This document shows, one piece after another, positions 15,525 through 25,134 of a stretch of DNA of 64,000 bases (position 1 is its first letter; every line of letters starts with the position of its first letter). This DNA comes from an uncultured Oscillospiraceae bacterium (GTDB lineage: Bacteria > Bacillota > Clostridia > Oscillospirales > Oscillospiraceae). Both the position numbers and the translations under genes were made by a program. The notes under the pieces are model-generated. The model worked only from the letters and a program-made list of their open reading frames with translations. It did not search any database and was not told the DNA's origin. The stretch lies in contig CALWVV010000009.1 of NCBI GenBank assembly GCA_944385035.1, forward strand, positions 1 through 64,000. The letters are read 5' to 3'.

Positions 15525-17600
15525 ATGGGGTATATGATTGGTGTTGACGTCGGAGGGACGTTTACAGACTTTTCCGTGTTCCACCACGAGACGGGGAAGT
15601 TGTTCCATTTCAAGCATAGTTCAACAAACAAGGACTCCTCGATTGCCATCGTGGAAGGCATCAAGAAAGTGCTGGAGATGGAGCACGCGTCTACGGACGA
15701 TGTTACATATCTTGCGCACGGTACGACAGTGTCCACCAACGCGTTGATCGAAAAGAAGGGTGCCAAGGTAGGCGTTATCACAACGGATGGGTTCCGGGAT
15801 ATCATGGAGATCGGTATTCAGAAGCGCCCCTTTATGTACGACACGCTGGGAACAAAGCCGGAACCGCTGATCCTTCCCGGAATGAGCCGGGGGGTGCCGG
15901 AGCGGATTGCCTATGACGGCCATATTGTACAGGAATTGGATGAGAGTGCGGTGCGGGATGTGGTCCGGCTGTTCCGGGACAATGGGGTGGAGTCGATTGC
16001 GGTATCCACACTCTTTTCTTTCCTCAATCCGATCCATGAGAAGCGGATTAAGGAGATCATCAAAGAGGAGTATCCGGAAGCCTACATCACGATTTCCAGT
16101 GAACTGGTCCCTGAATTTCGTGAGTATCCCAGAATGAGCACCACCGTTCTCAATGCCTACCTCGGCCCGGTAATGGAAAAGTATGTCCACAACTTTGAGA
16201 CCTCTGTCAAGAACATCGGGATCAAGGTGGAGCCCTATGTCACGCAGTCCAACGGTTCTATCATCTCCATCAAAGAGACGACGGAGAGCCCCATCAAAAC
16301 AGCGGTGTCCGGCCCGTCCGCCGGCGTGATTGCGGCGGCAAATATCGGCCGGCAGTGCGGCTGCGACAAGATCATTACCTTTGACATGGGCGGCACCAGC
16401 GCCGACATCAGCCTCATTGAGAACTACCAGGCGCAGATTTCCAACGAGCGCCTGGTGGAGGGATATCCCGCCCGGATCCCCATGATCAATATTATTACGA
16501 TCGGTGCCGGCGGCGGTTCGATTGCACAGATTGACGCAGGCGGCATCATGAAAGTCGGCCCGGAGTCGGCCGGCGCCGAGCCGGGGCCGGCGTGTTACGG
16601 CCGGGGCGGCACACGCCCGACCGTGACCGACGCCAACATCCTGTTGGGAAAACTCAATCAGAAGAAGATCCTGGGCGGCCGGATGGATGTTTATCTGGAT
16701 TTGGCCAAGCAGGCCGTTCAGTCGGAACTGTGCGACAAATCAGGGCTGTCAATGGAGGCCGCAGCCAACGGGATCATCTCTGTTGTCAACTCCAACATGA
16801 TGCGCGCGATTCGGGTGGTCTCTGTAGAAAAGGGTTACGATGTCCGTGAGTTTTCTCTCATGGCCTTCGGCGGAGCCGGGCCGCTGCACGCCTGCGAGGT
16901 GGCGCAGGAACTGGGGATTCAGTCTGTGCTGATTCCGCCTTCTCCGGGAACCCTGTGCTCCCTGGGCCTTTTGATGGCGGATACGCGCTTCGACTTCTGC
17001 CGTACGAGCATTATGGATGCCACGGAGGCGGTCTTGCCCCAAGCGCAGCAGATTTTTGAGGATCTGATGACAGAGGGCGGGAAGATGTTGACGAAGGAAG
17101 GCATTTCTGAGGACTTGAGAGCCTTTGAACTGTCGCTGGATATGCGCTATGACCGGCAGAATTATGAGATTACTGTCCCGCTGCAGGGGCTGTGCATCAC
17201 AGCCGATGTCCTGAAGAAGGCGATTGAGGACTTCCACGCTGCCCATAAGAAGGCGTATGGCTACCGGAATGACCACGCACCGGTCAAATTGATCAGTTTC
17301 CGCGTATCTGCCATTGGTACCGTGGAGAAACCGCAACTCCATGGTGAGCCTGTGAATGAACATGCGCCGGCTCCGGTGCCGGTAGACAGCCGGCCGGTCC
17401 TGTTTGCAAATGAAACAGCCTATATGCCGACCAATGTGTATCAGAGAGACTCGTTTGTGCCTGGGACAAAGATCTCTGGGCCCGCGATCATTGAGCAGAT
17501 GGATACGACGATTGTCATCCCGCCAAAGTGGCATGTAGAGACAGATGGCTTTGCAAATCTTAAAGTGACCTATGGTGAGGAGGGGAAGGAAAATGCATAA
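15525..17600 (+). CDS. Hydantoinase/oxoprolinase subunit A (HyuA-like), left copy
   Basis: A 691-residue ATP-dependent amidohydrolase subunit of the HyuA / 5-oxoprolinase N-terminal family. The actin-like ATP-binding fold is shown by IGVDVGGTFTDF at the N-terminus, LAHGTTVSTNALIE near residue 65, FDMGGTSADISLIE near 285 and FGGAGPLHACEVAQELG near 455. With HyuB it would open a cyclic amide (hydantoin or lactam) using ATP. The start at 15525 follows AAGGAGGCAGATGCA. Its 3' end overlaps hyuB by 8 bp. It is closely similar along its length to the right copy at 30097-32160. No frameshift or gap is seen. Confidence 0.88.
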   Translation: MGYMIGVDVGGTFTDFSVFHHETGKLFHFKHSSTNKDSSIAIVEGIKKVLEMEHASTDDVTYLAHGTTVSTNALIEKKGAKVGVITTDGFRDIMEIGIQKRPFMYDTLGTKPEPLILPGMSRGVPERIAYDGHIVQELDESAVRDVVRLFRDNGVESIAVSTLFSFLNPIHEKRIKEIIKEEYPEAYITISSELVPEFREYPRMSTTVLNAYLGPVMEKYVHNFETSVKNIGIKVEPYVTQSNGSIISIKETTESPIKTAVSGPSAGVIAAANIGRQCGCDKIITFDMGGTSADISLIENYQAQISNERLVEGYPARIPMINIITIGAGGGSIAQIDAGGIMKVGPESAGAEPGPACYGRGGTRPTVTDANILLGKLNQKKILGGRMDVYLDLAKQAVQSELCDKSGLSMEAAANGIISVVNSNMMRAIRVVSVEKGYDVREFSLMAFGGAGPLHACEVAQELGIQSVLIPPSPGTLCSLGLLMADTRFDFCRTSIMDATEAVLPQAQQIFEDLMTEGGKMLTKEGISEDLRAFELSLDMRYDRQNYEITVPLQGLCITADVLKKAIEDFHAAHKKAYGYRNDHAPVKLISFRVSAIGTVEKPQLHGEPVNEHAPAPVPVDSRPVLFANETAYMPTNVYQRDSFVPGTKISGPAIIEQMDTTIVIPPKWHVETDGFANLKVTYGEEGKENA

Positions 17601-19320
17601 GAGACAGGCTGATCCCGTAACCGTAGAAGTGGTCCGCAACCTGCTGATGTCGATTGCTGAAGAGACGAACACGGTTATCATCAAGTCCGCGTATTCCACC
17701 AATATCAAAGAACGGCGGGATAACACGACGGCAATCATGGATCCCGCCGGCAATGTGGTGATTCAGGTCGAATCCAGCATTCCGATGCTTCTGGCGGCGC
17801 TGCTGTTTGCGGCCAGAAGTGTGGTCAGTCAGTATCATCCGGAGGATATCCACCCCGGGGATATGTTTATCGTCAACGATCCTTACCACGGCGGCGGCAA
17901 TCACCTGCCGGACATCACGGTGGTGGGCCCGGTTTTCTCAAACGGAAAGTTGATTGGCTGGGTGGGGAATACCGCTCACCACTCGGATATTGGCGGGAAG
18001 GTCCCTGGAAGCACATCGGGCGATGCGGATTCCCTGTTTCAGGAGGGGATCCGGATCCCTGTCATCAAAATCTGTAGAGATGGCGCCGTGAACGACGATG
18101 TCCTGAAACTGCTCCTGAACAATACGCGGACGCCGGACGAACGCATGGGGGATTTGACGGCGCAGATCTCGGCAAACTTGATCGGGACAGAGAAGTTGCA
18201 GGCTGCCTATGAAAAATATGGGGATACGCTTTTGGACTGCATGGCAGAGATGCTGGATTATACCAACCGGCTGATGCGGGCGGCAATCTCCCAGATCCCG
18301 GATGGGAAATACACGGCGGTCGACTATGTGGATGGCTGCGGTACACTGTATCCAGACCCGATCAACATCAACGTCGCCGCGACGGTCTCGGGGGATGAGA
18401 TGACCATTGATTTCACCGGGACCCACAGTGAAGTCATGGCGCCAATTAATATTCCCTATCCTGCGCTGCTAGCCTCGGTCATCTACTGCATGAAAGCCTT
18501 GATCAACCCGGACCTCCCCACAAACTGGGGGATTCTGCGCCCGTTGACCATCATTGCGCCAAAGGGTTCCATTGTCAATCCGGAGGAACCCTGTGCTGTG
18601 GGTTTGACCATTGATGCCAACCAGCGCGTACCCGATGCTATTTTTGGCGCATTGAATGGGGTGCTGTCCAAGCGGGCGCTTGCTGCGAGCAATGGCGCGT
18701 GCACGACCTGCGTGTTCTTTGGCCAGGTATCCAATAACGGCAGGGATCAGTATTTCATTTGCCATGAGGCCATTGCTGGTGGAGCGGGGGCAAGCCATAT
18801 CCATGACGGCTTAAGCGGCGTGCAGGTCTATCTGACCAACACATCCAACATGCCGATTGAGGCAACGGAGGGCGAATTCCCGGCGATCATGGTGAAAAAA
18901 TACCTGCTTCGGACGGATTCCGGCGGAGCCGGCGAATTCCGAGGCGGCTGCGGGATCTGGCGCGAGTACATGGTGACATGTGACGGCATTGCCGTCAACT
19001 GCTTTGGAGACCGTCAGCGTTTTGCCCCGTGGGGTATGGAAGGCGGCAAGGACGGAAAGCCGGGCGCATTTTTCCACATCAGTGCGGCCACAGGGGAAGT
19101 AACGCAGTTGAGTGCCAAGACCACGGGGTATCCGCTGAAGAAGGGGGACGTGATCCGGGTGTTCACACCTGGCGCGGGCGGTGTCGGCGATCCCAAAAAG
19201 CGGCCTGCAGAGCGTGTGCTGCAGGATGTTATGGAGGGTAAAGTCTCTATTGAAGGCGCCCTGCAGGATTACGGCGTGCAGATTGAGGGACACGATGGCC
19301 AGTATTCTGTTGTGGGCTGA
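17593..19320 (+). CDS. Hydantoinase/oxoprolinase subunit B (HyuB-like), left copy
   Basis: A 575-residue partner of HyuA. Family features are VEVVRNLLMSIAEETN at the N-terminus, NDPYHGGGNHLPDI near residue 95, HHSDIGGKVPGS near 130, and the Gly-rich C-terminus with VIRVFTPGAGGVGDPKKR. An in-frame start exists at 17572, but GGAGGGGAAGGAA stands directly before the ATG at 17593, inside the end of hyuA. It appears intact and closely matches the right copy (28353-30095). Confidence 0.88.
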   Translation: MHKRQADPVTVEVVRNLLMSIAEETNTVIIKSAYSTNIKERRDNTTAIMDPAGNVVIQVESSIPMLLAALLFAARSVVSQYHPEDIHPGDMFIVNDPYHGGGNHLPDITVVGPVFSNGKLIGWVGNTAHHSDIGGKVPGSTSGDADSLFQEGIRIPVIKICRDGAVNDDVLKLLLNNTRTPDERMGDLTAQISANLIGTEKLQAAYEKYGDTLLDCMAEMLDYTNRLMRAAISQIPDGKYTAVDYVDGCGTLYPDPININVAATVSGDEMTIDFTGTHSEVMAPINIPYPALLASVIYCMKALINPDLPTNWGILRPLTIIAPKGSIVNPEEPCAVGLTIDANQRVPDAIFGALNGVLSKRALAASNGACTTCVFFGQVSNNGRDQYFICHEAIAGGAGASHIHDGLSGVQVYLTNTSNMPIEATEGEFPAIMVKKYLLRTDSGGAGEFRGGCGIWREYMVTCDGIAVNCFGDRQRFAPWGMEGGKDGKPGAFFHISAATGEVTQLSAKTTGYPLKKGDVIRVFTPGAGGVGDPKKRPAERVLQDVMEGKVSIEGALQDYGVQIEGHDGQYSVVG

Positions 19321-19344
19321 ACTTAAAGAAAGAAGGTTGGAGAT

Positions 19345-19614
19345 ATGCTGCAGGAGAATATCGTTTCTATTATTCGGGATGCCAAAAATGCGCTGGACCA
19401 GCGCGGAGGATTAAAAGCGGTATATTTTGTGGGCTGCGGCGGTTCTTGGGCTGCTTCCCACACCGCCTTCGATTTTGTCTCCCATGAGAATACGTCCATG
19501 TTGGTAGTCTGTGCCCGGCTGCGCCATGTGGCCGGTACTCAGTGGGGCAACAAGAAGTACATGAACATGAAGCACTTGGAGGCGGTCCTTGAGGATGCCT
19601 CTATTGCTGGCTGA
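19345..19614 (+). pseudogene. Truncated SIS-domain (FrlB-like) gene
   Basis: Only 89 codons remain. The first about 50 residues are the start of a SIS sugar isomerase/deglycase (GGLKAVYFVGCGGSWAASHTA, matching GGLKQVIFVACGGSFASSYPA of the intact gene at 27333-28340). After about codon 52 the sequence no longer resembles the family and soon stops. The catalytic half is missing, so it is non-functional. It ends the left operon, shortly before a bidirectional terminator. Confidence 0.75.
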
Positions 19615-19745
19615 CCTCATTTATTCCAGAGACTGCAAACTAAATTTGCGAAAGAATGTTGACACTACCTTAGGGATTCATCTATAACCCAGTCTTTTCC
19701 TGCCCCACGAGTGGTTCTTCCCCTATATCGGACCAGTAAATATGT

Positions 19746-19780
19746 AAAAACCGGACTGTAGTAAATACAGTCCGGTTTTT
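19746..19780. terminator. Bidirectional terminator between converging operons
   Basis: AAAAACCGGACTGTA and TACAGTCCGGTTTTT form a perfect 15-bp stem with a GTAAA loop and T-runs on both strands. It separates the left (plus) operon from the right (minus) operon. The rest of 19615-19798 shows nothing recognisable. Confidence 0.92.
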
Positions 19781-19798
19781 ATTTCTGAACTAGTGACT

Positions 19799-21241
19799 TT
19801 ATTCTTCCCGGCCAGGATGCGCATTGGGAGGGAGCGGACACTCGTAAACACGCCCCTCCATAGCATTATGAAACTCTTCCCGCATCGCCTGCACCTTTTC
19901 CGGGCAGACAACTAACTCAGCCCCCGTTAATGCCATTACCTTTGCCGCAGTCATCATACCGTTGTAGCAAAGCGGACGCTTTCCCTGGGCCACTTGTTGC
20001 CAGGAATGACCCGGAGTATCTTTCGCATAGCAGGCTGTGGTGACCTGCATGGTGGGAGTAAACCAACTGACATCACACACATCCGTGGACCCATATTTGG
20101 CATGGGGGATCTCCGTGTAGGGATAAATAATGTCGTTGATCATTTTGCCCTTGATCTGAGGGATCAACTGCTGAGCCGTTTTCCCATAGAGGTAGGAAAG
20201 GTTATTACACGTACTCTCCTCCGCTCCAGCCGGGAAAGTGTCATGAATCTTCGTGCAGAATTCCAGATCCTCCTGGCTGTACGGAGTAGGCCCTACTTCC
20301 AAAAACTTTTCATAGGCGATCCGCTCCAGGGTTCGATTGGGAATCAGCTCCGAAAGGCCGCCCTCATAAAGAACCTCCACCCGGGTCCGGCTCATCATGG
20401 CGGCTCCTTTGGCAATGTCTTCTACCCACTGAGCCGCTGCCACTGCTTTCTTATGGGTATAGGCCCGGATATTATAGACCATTTCTGCATAGTCCTGAAT
20501 GACATTCGGGGCAGGGCCTCCGGCATTTGTAACGGCATAGTTGATGCACACGTCCCGCTCCACATGGCCTCTCAGATAATTGGAACCCACCCCAGTCAGC
20601 TCGGTAGCCTCCAGGGCATTGCGTCCCAAATGTCCCTGGGAGGCGGAGTGCGCCGCAACGCCGTAGAAACGGATGCGGAGATTCTGAATGGCCATAAAAT
20701 TCATGGACCAGATATTATTATCATCGCAGGGGTGCCATGTAATGGCGCAGTCCGCATCGTCAAAAAGGCCTGCCTTGGCCAGATATATCTTGCCAGCGCC
20801 CCCCTCTTCTGCGGGGCAGCCATAGTAGCGCACGGTTCCCGGCAGATTATGCCGCTGCATATACTCCTTCAGTGCCACTGCGGCCGCCAACGCGCCGGTA
20901 CCCAAAATATGGTGACAGCAGCCGTGACCGGCGCCGCCCTCTTGAATAGGCGTATGGGTTACGCAATCCGCTTTCTGACTGAGCCCGGGCAGCGCATCGT
21001 ATTCGCCCAGGAAACCAATCACCGGCTTTCCGGAGCCGGCTTCTGCCACAAAAGCCGTCTCCATACCCGCTACATTTCGCTGAACCCGGAATCCCTCCTG
21101 CTCCAAGAGATCCGCCAGGGCTTTGGAAGAGCGGTGCTCCTGGAAACAGGTCTCCGCATAGTCCCAGATCTGACTGGATACACGGACATATTGTTCTCTT
21201 TTATTTTCGATGCTTTGCACCAATTCTTCATGGTCAATCAT
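19799..21241 (-). CDS. M20 amidohydrolase, AbgB-like
   Basis: A 480-residue M20-family metal-dependent amidohydrolase. It is closest by pattern to AbgB, the p-aminobenzoyl-glutamate hydrolase subunit: GFLGEYDALPGLSQKADC, GHGCCHHILGTGALAAAVALK, YGCPAEEGGAGK with the catalytic Glu, ITWHP, and the dimerisation domain near residues 190-310. It would cleave an acyl- or carbamoyl-amide bond in the cytoplasm. The start at 21241 follows GGAGGAAGCAACC; an in-frame ATG further upstream lies inside oppF. It is the last gene of the opp operon, suggesting that it acts on what the transporter brings in. Confidence 0.85.
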   Translation of the reverse strand: MIDHEELVQSIENKREQYVRVSSQIWDYAETCFQEHRSSKALADLLEQEGFRVQRNVAGMETAFVAEAGSGKPVIGFLGEYDALPGLSQKADCVTHTPIQEGGAGHGCCHHILGTGALAAAVALKEYMQRHNLPGTVRYYGCPAEEGGAGKIYLAKAGLFDDADCAITWHPCDDNNIWSMNFMAIQNLRIRFYGVAAHSASQGHLGRNALEATELTGVGSNYLRGHVERDVCINYAVTNAGGPAPNVIQDYAEMVYNIRAYTHKKAVAAAQWVEDIAKGAAMMSRTRVEVLYEGGLSELIPNRTLERIAYEKFLEVGPTPYSQEDLEFCTKIHDTFPAGAEESTCNNLSYLYGKTAQQLIPQIKGKMINDIIYPYTEIPHAKYGSTDVCDVSWFTPTMQVTTACYAKDTPGHSWQQVAQGKRPLCYNGMMTAAKVMALTGAELVVCPEKVQAMREEFHNAMEGRVYECPLPPNAHPGREE

Positions 21242-21263
21242 GGTTGCTTCCTCCATTTCTCTG

Positions 21264-22292
21264 CTAAGGTTCTCCGGTCTGGGCGGCCGCCACATAAGAC
21301 ACTGGCTGCGGAAGCTCACCGGAAAGCACCCGATGGCAGGACACATAATGCCCGGGTTCTACCTCCGTCAGAACAGGCGCCTGCTCGGCACAGCACTGAG
21401 CGGCATAGGGACACCGCAGGTGGAAATGACACCCCGCAGGCGGGTTAGCCGGATTGGGAACGTCCCCCTGCAGAATCACTCGGTCCCGATGGGACGTGGG
21501 ATTGGGAAGGGGGATGGCGGACAGCAGCGCCCGCGTATAGGGATGCAGCGGCTTGGCATATAAGGCATCCTTGTCTGCCAGCTCCACAATACGTCCCAGA
21601 TACATCACCGCTACCCGGTTACAAATGTGGTGCACCACGGAAAGATCATGGGAAATAAAGATGTAGGTCAGGTGGAATCGGTCTTTCAAACTATTGATCA
21701 AATTCAGCACCTGTGCCCGTACCGACACATCCAAAGCGCTCACCGGCTCATCGCAGATCACCAGCTTGGGATGGGCTGCCAGCGCCCTGGCAATTCCGAT
21801 TCTCTGGCGTTGACCGCCGGAAAATTCATGGGGAAATCGGCTGAGATAGCTGCGGTCAATGCCCACCATATCCATCAGACGGTAGATCTGCTCCAGCTGT
21901 GCCTCACCGGTAAGCTCCGGCTGAAACAGCTCCAGCGGCTCCCGGATCTGCTCTCCCACCGTCATACGGGGATTGAGTGAGGCGCCTGGATCCTGAAAGA
22001 TCATCTGCATCTTGCTGCGCATCTGGCGCATTTCCTCCCGGGACAGTGCCCGGATATCGGTCCCATCAAACAGGATTTCACCGGAATCCGCCTCTACCAG
22101 ACGCAGAATCGTGCGTCCCAATGTGGATTTTCCACATCCTGACTCCCCAACGATTCCCAGAATCTCTCCCTCTTTGATTTGAAAGGAGACTCCATCCACC
22201 GCCTTTACCACCCGCTTAGGTCCCGAGAGGAATCCGCCCTTCGTGGTGAAATATTTTTTTAGTTCCTTGACTTCCAGCAAATATTCACTCAT
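21264..22292 (-). CDS. oppF: Oligopeptide-type ABC transporter ATPase (OppF/DppF)
   Basis: A 342-residue ATPase. Walker A is GESGCGKSTLGRTILRL, the signature is EFSGGQRQRIGIARALA, and Walker B is LVICDEPVSALD. The C-terminal extension has the Cys-rich motif of peptide transporters (HLRCPYAAQCCAEQAP). It energises import with OppD. Two ATGs lie at 22301 and 22292; I prefer the second because GAGGAGG abuts the first. The start overlaps the end of oppD by 8 bp. Confidence 0.9.
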   Translation of the reverse strand: MSEYLLEVKELKKYFTTKGGFLSGPKRVVKAVDGVSFQIKEGEILGIVGESGCGKSTLGRTILRLVEADSGEILFDGTDIRALSREEMRQMRSKMQMIFQDPGASLNPRMTVGEQIREPLELFQPELTGEAQLEQIYRLMDMVGIDRSYLSRFPHEFSGGQRQRIGIARALAAHPKLVICDEPVSALDVSVRAQVLNLINSLKDRFHLTYIFISHDLSVVHHICNRVAVMYLGRIVELADKDALYAKPLHPYTRALLSAIPLPNPTSHRDRVILQGDVPNPANPPAGCHFHLRCPYAAQCCAEQAPVLTEVEPGHYVSCHRVLSGELPQPVSYVAAAQTGEP

Positions 22293-23283
22293 TGTGGACA
22301 TCCTCCTCTAAGCCGTTTTCATAGCGGAAGCAGCGCACCTTTCTGTCGCCTACGTGATAAAGCTCCGGAATCTCCTGTTTGCAGCGCTCTGTGGCATAGG
22401 GACAGCGGGGCCAGAAACGGCAACCGGCCGGGAGATCATAGAGGCTCGGAACCGTGCCGTCAATGGCATAAAGAACATCCTTCGGGTCATCCAGGCGAGG
22501 CAGCGCCTTCATCAGGCCCTGTGTGTAAGGGTGAAGCGGACGGTCGAAGAGCGTGGTTACATCGCTGTACTCCATGACCATACCCGCATACATGACCAAC
22601 ACATAATCGCTCATTTCTGCCACCACCCCCAGATCGTGCGTGATCATCATAATGGAGGTGTTCAAGGTCTTTTTCAAATTGCGCATCAAGTCCAGAATCT
22701 GGGCCTGAATGGTTACATCCAAGGCAGTGGTGGGCTCGTCTGCAATCAGCAATTCCGGGTTGCAGGACAGCGCCATGGCAATCATAACCCGCTGGCGCAT
22801 TCCGCCGCTAAGCTCGTGGGGATACTCGTCCACCCGCTTCTCCGGAGCCGGAATATTCACCAGGCGCAGCATCTCAATGGCACGCTCCCGCGCCTGGCTG
22901 CGCGACATCTTTTCATGTTGGCGGATCATCTCGCTGATCTGCCAGCCTACGGTGTACACGGGGTTCAGGCTGGTCATCGGCTCCTGGAAAATCATGGCGA
23001 TTTCCTTGCCTCGGAGCATTGCCATCTCCTTGGGCGGAAGGTGGGTAATGTCCCGCCCCTTAAACCGTATTGTGCCGCCCACAATCTGTGCCCCCGGCGG
23101 GAGCAGGTGGAGGATCGACATGGACGTCACACTCTTGCCGCATCCCGACTCCCCTACAATCCCCAGCGTCTCTCCCTTACGGAGGGTAAAATCTACGCCG
23201 TCCACCGCCGGGACTTGCCCCTTACGGTCTTTAAAATAGGTTTTCAGTCCACTTACTTCCAGCAAAATTTCCTCATCATTCAT
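22285..23283 (-). CDS. oppD: Oligopeptide-type ABC transporter ATPase (OppD/DppD)
   Basis: A 332-residue ATPase with Walker A GESGCGKSVTSMSILHL, signature ELSGGMRQRVMIAMAL and Walker B LLIADEPTTALD. The C-terminal cluster RCPYATERCKQEIPEL is typical of peptide/nickel importers. The start at 23283 follows GGAGG with 7 nt spacing; the longer frame upstream has no ribosome site. It is coupled to oppF downstream. Confidence 0.9.
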   Translation of the reverse strand: MNDEEILLEVSGLKTYFKDRKGQVPAVDGVDFTLRKGETLGIVGESGCGKSVTSMSILHLLPPGAQIVGGTIRFKGRDITHLPPKEMAMLRGKEIAMIFQEPMTSLNPVYTVGWQISEMIRQHEKMSRSQARERAIEMLRLVNIPAPEKRVDEYPHELSGGMRQRVMIAMALSCNPELLIADEPTTALDVTIQAQILDLMRNLKKTLNTSIMMITHDLGVVAEMSDYVLVMYAGMVMEYSDVTTLFDRPLHPYTQGLMKALPRLDDPKDVLYAIDGTVPSLYDLPAGCRFWPRCPYATERCKQEIPELYHVGDRKVRCFRYENGLEEDVHNE

Positions 23284-23406
23284 AGGAGGACCTCCGTTTC
23301 TGTGTATGGCGGTGTTGCGCTGAAGAAAGCAGGCATCTCTCCGCATCCCTTGCAGGATGCAGAGAGATGCCAATCAGATTATAGCTTTATAGTGAGATCC
23401 GTCCGG

Positions 23407-25059
23407 TTACGCCAGTTTCCAGGTCCAAACCTCGTAGTTATACCAAATGAAGTCATCCATGGGAATCTCTGCGATACGCTTGGAATATGCCTGCAGATTA
23501 TTTTGATGATAGAGCCAGATATAGGGCTGGTCCTCTACCAGAGCAGCCTGAAAGGCATCAAACGCCTCCTTGCGCTCATCAAAGTCTACCAGAGAATCGC
23601 CCGCAGCGGCCAAATCATACCACTTACTGTCCGTCAACAGGGAGTAATTCTGGGCGCTGCCCGGTTTAAAAATAACTGCGCTCTCAAAAGGATCAATGTT
23701 AGATCCACCGCCCAGCAGTCCCAGATCAAACTCACCGTTACGCATCATCTCCAGAACTGTGGCAAAATCATAGGTTTCAATCTCGATCGTGATTCCGATA
23801 TCCTTAAGGTTCTGTTGGATAATAAGAGCAGACTGCTCCCGTACCTGGTTCCCCTGAGGAACCAGCAGGGTATAGGTACGGTCAAAGTCAAAGCCCGCCG
23901 CTTCCAGCTCGCTCTTGGCCGCCTCAGGATCATACGTGTTGGGCACCAGGTCCTCGTTATAGTAGGGATGATACTCGGGCATGGGACCCACGGCCACCAG
24001 GCCCTCGCCGGCCATCAGCTGATCCACCATGAGCTGCTTGTCAATGGCCTTGTCAAACGCAGTGCGGACCGCCGCATCCTGGAAGGTGTCGTTGCCCTCG
24101 GAGAGATTAAACTGCATGTACTGATAGGAGTAGGAAGTGATGGACTGCGCCACCAGATTGTCGCTGGATTTGACTGTCTCCCAGTCAGACAGGGGGATGC
24201 TGCCGGCACCGACCACATCGATATCACCATTCAGCAGACCGGCGGTCAGACTGGCGGCGGGCACAACCTTGATCACGAAGGTCTTGAAATCCGGGCAGCC
24301 CAGATAGTAGTCCTCATAAGCGGTCAGCTCCAGCTGCTCACCGGCCGTCTCCCGAACGAACTGGAACGGACCGGCACCCACAGGAGCGGACCAGAAATCA
24401 GAATCGTTGATGGAGGAATAGTCCCCAGTATCTAAAATATGCTGGGGAAGAACATACAAGAAACTGCACAGAATGGAGAGAACGGTTTGCTCATCCTTGG
24501 GCGTGCTCAGACCGATCTTCACGGTGTACTCGTCCACAGCCTCCACCTGGAGCTGAGAGGGATCGGCACAAATACCGTCGCTGTTGGTCCCGCCCACGCA
24601 CACAAACTTGGAGCGGTAATAGTTGTCCATCTTCTCGCTGGTCACGGCCTTCAGCGTAAAGACCACGTCATCAGCGGTGACGGGCTCTCCATCATGCCAG
24701 GTGGCATTCTGGTTGAGGTGGAAGGTCATGCTCATGTGGTCATCGGACATCTCCCAGCTGTCGGCCAGGCGAGGCAGATACTCACCATCATGGGTGCAGG
24801 TAACCAGCCGCTCAAACATCTGGTCAGCCACACAGTTTCCGTAGTTGCCGGAGGTGTTGTAAATATTCAGCGTATTCCAGGTGGAGATGATGGCCATGGT
24901 GACCACTTCATCCTTGGGGCCGGAGGCAGTTTCGCTTTGGGAGGTATTGCCAGAGGAGCTGGCAGAAGACTGGGCAGAACCGGAAGAATTTCCACAGCCG
25001 GTCAGAACCAGGCTCAATGCCAGAGCAGACGCTAACAGGGCACAGAGTTTCTTTTTCAT
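23407..25059 (-). CDS. Extracellular solute-binding lipoprotein (family 5, OppA/DppA-like)
   Basis: A 550-residue binding protein. It has a lipoprotein signal (MKKKLCALLASALALSLVLTGC) with the lipid-bearing Cys at about position 22, then a Ser-rich linker and the SBP_bac_5 fold (QMFERLVTCTHDGEYLPRLADSWE, TFHLNQNATWHDGEPVTADDVVF). It captures the substrate outside the membrane and hands it to OppBC. Proteins of this family bind peptides, but also glycosides, nickel and opines, so a glycated peptide or amine is possible. A TTG lies directly before the ATG at 25059; AGAGGTAAGATTG is the ribosome site. Confidence 0.9.
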   Translation of the reverse strand: MKKKLCALLASALALSLVLTGCGNSSGSAQSSASSSGNTSQSETASGPKDEVVTMAIISTWNTLNIYNTSGNYGNCVADQMFERLVTCTHDGEYLPRLADSWEMSDDHMSMTFHLNQNATWHDGEPVTADDVVFTLKAVTSEKMDNYYRSKFVCVGGTNSDGICADPSQLQVEAVDEYTVKIGLSTPKDEQTVLSILCSFLYVLPQHILDTGDYSSINDSDFWSAPVGAGPFQFVRETAGEQLELTAYEDYYLGCPDFKTFVIKVVPAASLTAGLLNGDIDVVGAGSIPLSDWETVKSSDNLVAQSITSYSYQYMQFNLSEGNDTFQDAAVRTAFDKAIDKQLMVDQLMAGEGLVAVGPMPEYHPYYNEDLVPNTYDPEAAKSELEAAGFDFDRTYTLLVPQGNQVREQSALIIQQNLKDIGITIEIETYDFATVLEMMRNGEFDLGLLGGGSNIDPFESAVIFKPGSAQNYSLLTDSKWYDLAAAGDSLVDFDERKEAFDAFQAALVEDQPYIWLYHQNNLQAYSKRIAEIPMDDFIWYNYEVWTWKLA

Positions 25060-25134
25060 CAATCTTACCTCTTTTCAAACATATATTTTGTTGTGTTGCT
25101 ACACAGAAACCCAAACGGATTGGTTATACGCTGC

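Noticed and set aside
22354-24435. 693-codon plus-strand frame across the opp genes
   Set aside because: It spans three well-defined genes on the other strand and shows no protein family features.
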